The notes beneath the pieces were generated by a model. The model did no database searches, was not told the origin of the DNA, and saw only the letters and a list, made by a program, of their open reading frames with translations. Positions 7,251 through 9,520 of a DNA stretch of 9,520 nt are shown here, piece after piece (the first letter of the stretch is position 1; every line of letters starts with the position of its first letter). The DNA is from Tannerella sp. (GTDB taxonomy: Bacteria > Bacteroidota > Bacteroidia > Bacteroidales > Tannerellaceae), in contig JAISTJ010000156.1 in the NCBI GenBank assembly GCA_031272655.1, positions 1 to 9,520 of the forward strand, given 5' to 3'. The position numbers and the translations under genes are program-made.

Positions 7251-7316
7251 GTACCACGTCATTGCGAGGTACGAAGCAATCCAGAAAAAAGCGGTATAAA
7301 TGGTTTTATTGACTGG
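7251..7316 (+). repeat. 66-bp perfect direct repeat, first copy
   Basis: Every base of 7251-7316 is repeated at 7695-7760. It spans REP-like copy 2, an A-run, GCGGTATAAATGG and TTTTATTGACTGG. The copies are offset by 444 bases, a multiple of three, and flank the AT-rich leader, the 54-codon frame and the C10 run. Confidence 0.95.
7257..7284 (+). repeat. REP-like element, copy 2
   Basis: Identical to copy 1. It pairs with the inverted copy at 7313-7343 to give a long potential stem-loop with a 28-base loop, the arrangement usual for paired REP (BIME-like) units. Confidence 0.85.
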
Positions 7317-7343
7317 ATTGCTTCACATTCGTTCGCAATGACG
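7313..7343 (-). repeat. REP-like element, inverted copy 3
   Basis: CTGGATTGCTTC at the left and CGCAATGACG at the right are the reverse complement of the ends of the other copies; the middle (ACATTCGTT) is diverged and three bases longer. It forms the second arm of the stem with copy 2. Confidence 0.8.
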
Positions 7344-7414
7344 GGAAACTAATAAACTTATAAACTAAAAAACTAAAAAGGTTTATACAATAATTAAATT
7401 AATAATATAAAGTT

Positions 7415-7579
7415 ATGAAAAAGATTTGTACTATAGTGGGTGTATATGGCAAGACAGGTGTATGTCTGCCGATGACACAGGGACAGGCGCTTTCGGCGGC
7501 TGCCGGTCGGGATGTGAATTTCCATTCGGAACATATTGAATATCAGGCATTTACCCCCCCCCCGAAATGGGTTGAATAA
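7415..7579 (+). CDS. 54-codon frame opening a possibly phase-variable surface-protein gene
   Basis: ATG at 7415 follows an A/T-rich leader (7344-7414) of the type seen before expressed Bacteroidota genes. The peptide begins MKKICTIVGVYGKTGVCLPM, continues with QGQALSAAAGRDVNFHSEH, reaches a Pro run coded by ten C, and stops at TAA 7577-7579. I do not recognise a domain. The MKK start suggests an exported protein but no hydrophobic core follows. With one C fewer, the frame would run without a stop into the large surface-protein frame. It may be a real short peptide, the OFF state of a contingency gene, a decayed 5' end, or the result of a homopolymer sequencing error. Confidence 0.35.
   Translation: MKKICTIVGVYGKTGVCLPMTQGQALSAAAGRDVNFHSEHIEYQAFTPPPKWVE
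7554..7563 (+). repeat. C10 homopolymer
   Basis: Ten consecutive C lie inside the 54-codon frame. Runs of this length are prone to slippage during replication, and also to sequencing error. C9 (or C12) would place the ATG at 7415 in the same frame as the open frame that continues to the right edge; the present C10 does not. Confidence 0.95.
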
Positions 7580-7637
7580 CAGGTGGTTACAGAATTATTC
7601 GACAGAATTACAAAATTTTCAGAATTTACAGATTGGT

Positions 7638-7658
7638 ACACGAAGGCAGGAAGTCAGT
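7638..7658 (+). repeat. 21-bp direct repeat, second copy
   Basis: Matches 7142-7162 at 20 of 21 positions. It lies in the stretch between the C10 run and the signal-peptide-coding region, which is built largely of sequence duplicated from upstream. Confidence 0.7.
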
Positions 7659-7694
7659 TTAACACGACGACACGAAGACAAGAAGGCACGACGT

Positions 7695-7760
7695 GTACCA
7701 CGTCATTGCGAGGTACGAAGCAATCCAGAAAAAAGCGGTATAAATGGTTTTATTGACTGG
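7695..7760 (+). repeat. 66-bp perfect direct repeat, second copy
   Basis: Identical to 7251-7316 and contains REP-like copy 4 (7701-7728). Unlike the first copy it is not followed by an inverted partner: its right end abuts the TTG at 7761 and the 13-bp inverted repeat. It is open in the frame of the downstream surface protein (VPRHCEVRSNPEKSG...), a peptide typical of translated REP units rather than of a real domain. Confidence 0.95.
7701..7728 (+). repeat. REP-like element, copy 4
   Basis: Identical to copies 1 and 2. It lies inside the long open frame upstream of the signal-peptide-like segment, so it is either in a 5' untranslated leader or would be translated if the gene starts further upstream. 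Confidence 0.85.
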
Positions 7761-9520
7761 TTGAACCTTAACAAGGTTTGGAGCCTTGTTAAGGTTGCGG
7801 TGGCGGTTGCTGGTTTATTGTTTGGAACGGTCTCGGCGGCTTACGGGCAAATCGGCGGTGCATATATCTCCAAGCAGGCTGTCGGGGGTACTTTTGCTAA
7901 AAGCGCTTCTTTGAGGCTTTATATTCAGGCTTCCAGTCCTGATGGGGGATATGTAACGTATCAGTGGTGGAGGACGCAAGACACCGTGCCGCAGGCGGTT
8001 GTTAATTCTTACGCCAATCCGCTTTCTAATGCTAATATTCTTGATATTAAGACTAATTACAATGCCGTAGCCGTAGCAGATGAGACAGAAGCTACGCTTA
8101 CAAATACAACTCCTTCAATAAAAGGCAATTATTACTACTGGTGCGAACTGGGTAACGTTACAGCAACCGATACCGGATATAACGCTTCATTGCCTGCATT
8201 AGTGAAAATCGTTGATCGCACACTGCCTGAAAAATTGATGAACGGCGACTTTGCCGAAACAGGAGACCCAAGTTCGTCTTCATGGCCATGGAAAATAACA
8301 AGTAGCAATTATGATGCGGCCGCTTATGCAGCCTCTGCCTATACTTGGTCATATTGGAATACTACTGCATATAACGGAGTAGAAAGTTGGGGCGGAAAAT
8401 ATATCGCTTTACAATATGCAACAATTACATCCGGCAACCAACCTGCCGACGGCGTTACACTCGCTCGTGCCATCGAATTATCCGGGCAGGTTAAAAGTTC
8501 TGTTTATCAAGATGTTGCGACAGTTCCGGGAAAAATTTATGAATGGAGTTTATATCATTCTATATCAGGCACAACGCTTGATGTGATGGCTGTTATTATA
8601 GGAAAAGGAATTAATGCTTCAAGTGATTATACGAGTACTAATCGTTATCAGACTAAGGGGACGATAGCAGGATTGGGCAATAAGAAAACAGTTGGCAATT
8701 ATACATATCCTTACGGAATAGACGGTGAAAACACGTTTTTTGTTGATATTTTAAAAAAGGCTGCATTAGATAATGGTAGCAGTGATTACAGCACTTTTTT
8801 TGTTGACAAAGACGGACAAACTTTTGTTACAACATATAATGGGTCACAATACTATATTTCAATAAAAAAATCAACGTCCACCAAATACAGCAAAGCAAGT
8901 GGAAGTTATTCGATACCAAATGGACAGGGCATTTCAGTATTCGGATTTGCTGCTGTTAACGGTACGGCTCAAAGTGGCAACGCATTGGCGCATATCACTT
9001 TTGCTTCGGGTTCGGGCATATCATTTGACTCGTTAATGACTTATAACGGTGAGAATGCGATGTCTATAACAACAAAAGCCGGCTTTGCGTATGGAATTTG
9101 CGAGATAAGGGGTAGTTCGGTGCTTAAATTTTCAAATTATACAACGACATATAACGGCAGTCCGATAAATCCTACTGCGATAGAGGGGAATACGACGGAC
9201 TGGTACTATCCTAATGCGGCGGGGTCGTTGAAGTTTAGCGACTTGACGCCGGCTAAGTCGTACAGGATAGTGGGTGTGCCGATTGGGGCTATATCGGGGG
9301 CGACGAAGTTGAATACCAATACCGACCCTACGTTAGTGCTTGACGAAGGGTATTATACCGACCGTCTGCTACCGTCGGTGGCTATTGGCGGTGGGTCGCA
9401 GATGAGTCAGGTGATGGTCGGGGCGTATCAGGAAGAGACGCCGCCGAACGACTGGTACGGGCGGATAGCGATTGTGAACACTAACCCGCAGTTGGAATAT
9501 GCGTTGGTAGAGCCGAGCGA
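7761..9520 (+). CDS. Large secreted surface protein with Ig-like and carbohydrate-binding-like regions (3' end beyond window)
   Basis: The frame has no stop from 7518 to the right edge; the preceding stop is TGA at 7515. No ATG occurs before 8238. TTG at 7761 is a tentative start because it leads into VWSLVKVAVAVAGLLFGTVSA-AYGQ (7776-7850), a convincing signal peptide with a VSA cleavage site. An Ig-like region follows (about 7851-8210) with the core pair YQWW (7959-7970) and YYYWCEL (8130-8150). Next is a jelly-roll, galactose-binding-like region (about 8235-9010) marked by MNGDF, VYQDVATVPGKIYEWSLYH and, near its end, GNALAHITF. This pattern is known from choice-of-anchor and adhesin-type surface proteins. 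The last part (from about 9010) is beta-rich, with SDLTPAKSYRIVGVP resembling an Fn3-type strand. A role at the cell surface, such as adhesion or glycan binding, is inferred. At least 586 codons are present. Odd points are the missing ATG and the repeat-derived 5' part; it may be phase-variable or decayed. Confidence 0.7.
   Translation, partial: MNLNKVWSLVKVAVAVAGLLFGTVSAAYGQIGGAYISKQAVGGTFAKSASLRLYIQASSPDGGYVTYQWWRTQDTVPQAVVNSYANPLSNANILDIKTNYNAVAVADETEATLTNTTPSIKGNYYYWCELGNVTATDTGYNASLPALVKIVDRTLPEKLMNGDFAETGDPSSSSWPWKITSSNYDAAAYAASAYTWSYWNTTAYNGVESWGGKYIALQYATITSGNQPADGVTLARAIELSGQVKSSVYQDVATVPGKIYEWSLYHSISGTTLDVMAVIIGKGINASSDYTSTNRYQTKGTIAGLGNKKTVGNYTYPYGIDGENTFFVDILKKAALDNGSSDYSTFFVDKDGQTFVTTYNGSQYYISIKKSTSTKYSKASGSYSIPNGQGISVFGFAAVNGTAQSGNALAHITFASGSGISFDSLMTYNGENAMSITTKAGFAYGICEIRGSSVLKFSNYTTTYNGSPINPTAIEGNTTDWYYPNAAGSLKFSDLTPAKSYRIVGVPIGAISGATKLNTNTDPTLVLDEGYYTDRLLPSVAIGGGSQMSQVMVGAYQEETPPNDWYGRIAIVNTNPQLEYALVEPS
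7764..7796. repeat. 13-bp perfect inverted repeat at the start of the surface-protein coding region
   Basis: AACCTTAACAAGG (7764-7776) and CCTTGTTAAGGTT (7784-7796) are exact reverse complements separated by TTTGGAG. In the long frame it encodes NLNKVWSLVKV, the basic N-region of the predicted signal peptide. It may be an inserted palindromic element or an mRNA hairpin near the translation start. No T-run follows, so it is not an ordinary terminator. Confidence 0.9.

Noticed and set aside
6936..7257. Minus-strand frames giving peptides such as LWIASYLAMTGLRPV
   Set aside because: They are translations of REP-like repeats and T/G-rich DNA. Peptides of this kind are common spurious predictions and no start signal or domain is present.
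7186..7343. CRISPR-like array
   Set aside because: The repeated units are unevenly spaced, one is inverted, and there are no spacers of uniform length or cas genes.
7439..7465. GVYGKTGV in the 54-codon frame resembling a P-loop
   Set aside because: The spacing does not match GxxxxGK[ST], and no beta-strand or helix pattern of a nucleotide-binding domain surrounds it.

Overview
The window looks like a piece of a Bacteroidales-type (phylum Bacteroidota) chromosome. Three things support this. Several gene starts are preceded by the Bacteroidota -7 element TAnnTTTG, in the clearest cases with a TTTG about 19-20 bases upstream. Shine-Dalgarno sites are weak or absent. The small DUF4492 membrane protein sits directly in front of cydA-cydB, an arrangement I associate with this phylum. 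The genus cannot be read from the sequence.

Layout, left to right. At 1-234 is the C-terminal end of a secreted-type S9 (prolyl oligopeptidase family) peptidase, followed by a heptamer repeat and a short orphan coding-like remnant. At 372-1026, on the minus strand, lies a type II toxin-antitoxin pair (antitoxin, then PIN-domain VapC-like toxin). It is divergent from a low-specificity L-threonine aldolase gene (ltaE, 1218-2252, plus strand). ltaE converges on the cytochrome bd oxidase operon (minus strand; DUF4492 gene, cydA, cydB; 5248 down to 2276), and a long hairpin between them can end transcription from both sides. The operon has its own promoter, placed just after the terminator of the enolase gene (eno, 5424-6707, minus strand).

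From 6708 to 7414 there is no convincing gene. This 700-base stretch holds the eno promoter, a T/G-rich block with several -7-like motifs, and REP-like palindromic repeats. At 7415 a typical AT-rich leader and ATG open a 54-codon reading frame that runs through a run of ten C and stops. In another frame a long open frame (no stop from 7518 to 9520) encodes a large secreted surface protein: a signal-peptide-like segment, an Ig-like region, a jelly-roll carbohydrate-binding-like region and further beta-rich sequence running off the right edge. This frame has no ATG near its beginning, and its 5' part contains a 66-bp perfect duplicate of the upstream repeat region plus a 13-bp perfect inverted repeat. 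Deleting one C from the run (C10 to C9) would join the ATG-initiated frame to the long frame. The right end is therefore a candidate phase-variable or repeat-rearranged surface-protein locus, although gene decay or a homopolymer sequencing error would look the same.

Most of the window is housekeeping (glycolysis, microaerobic respiration, amino-acid metabolism). The accessory interest lies in the toxin-antitoxin module and above all in the surface-protein gene after 7415.
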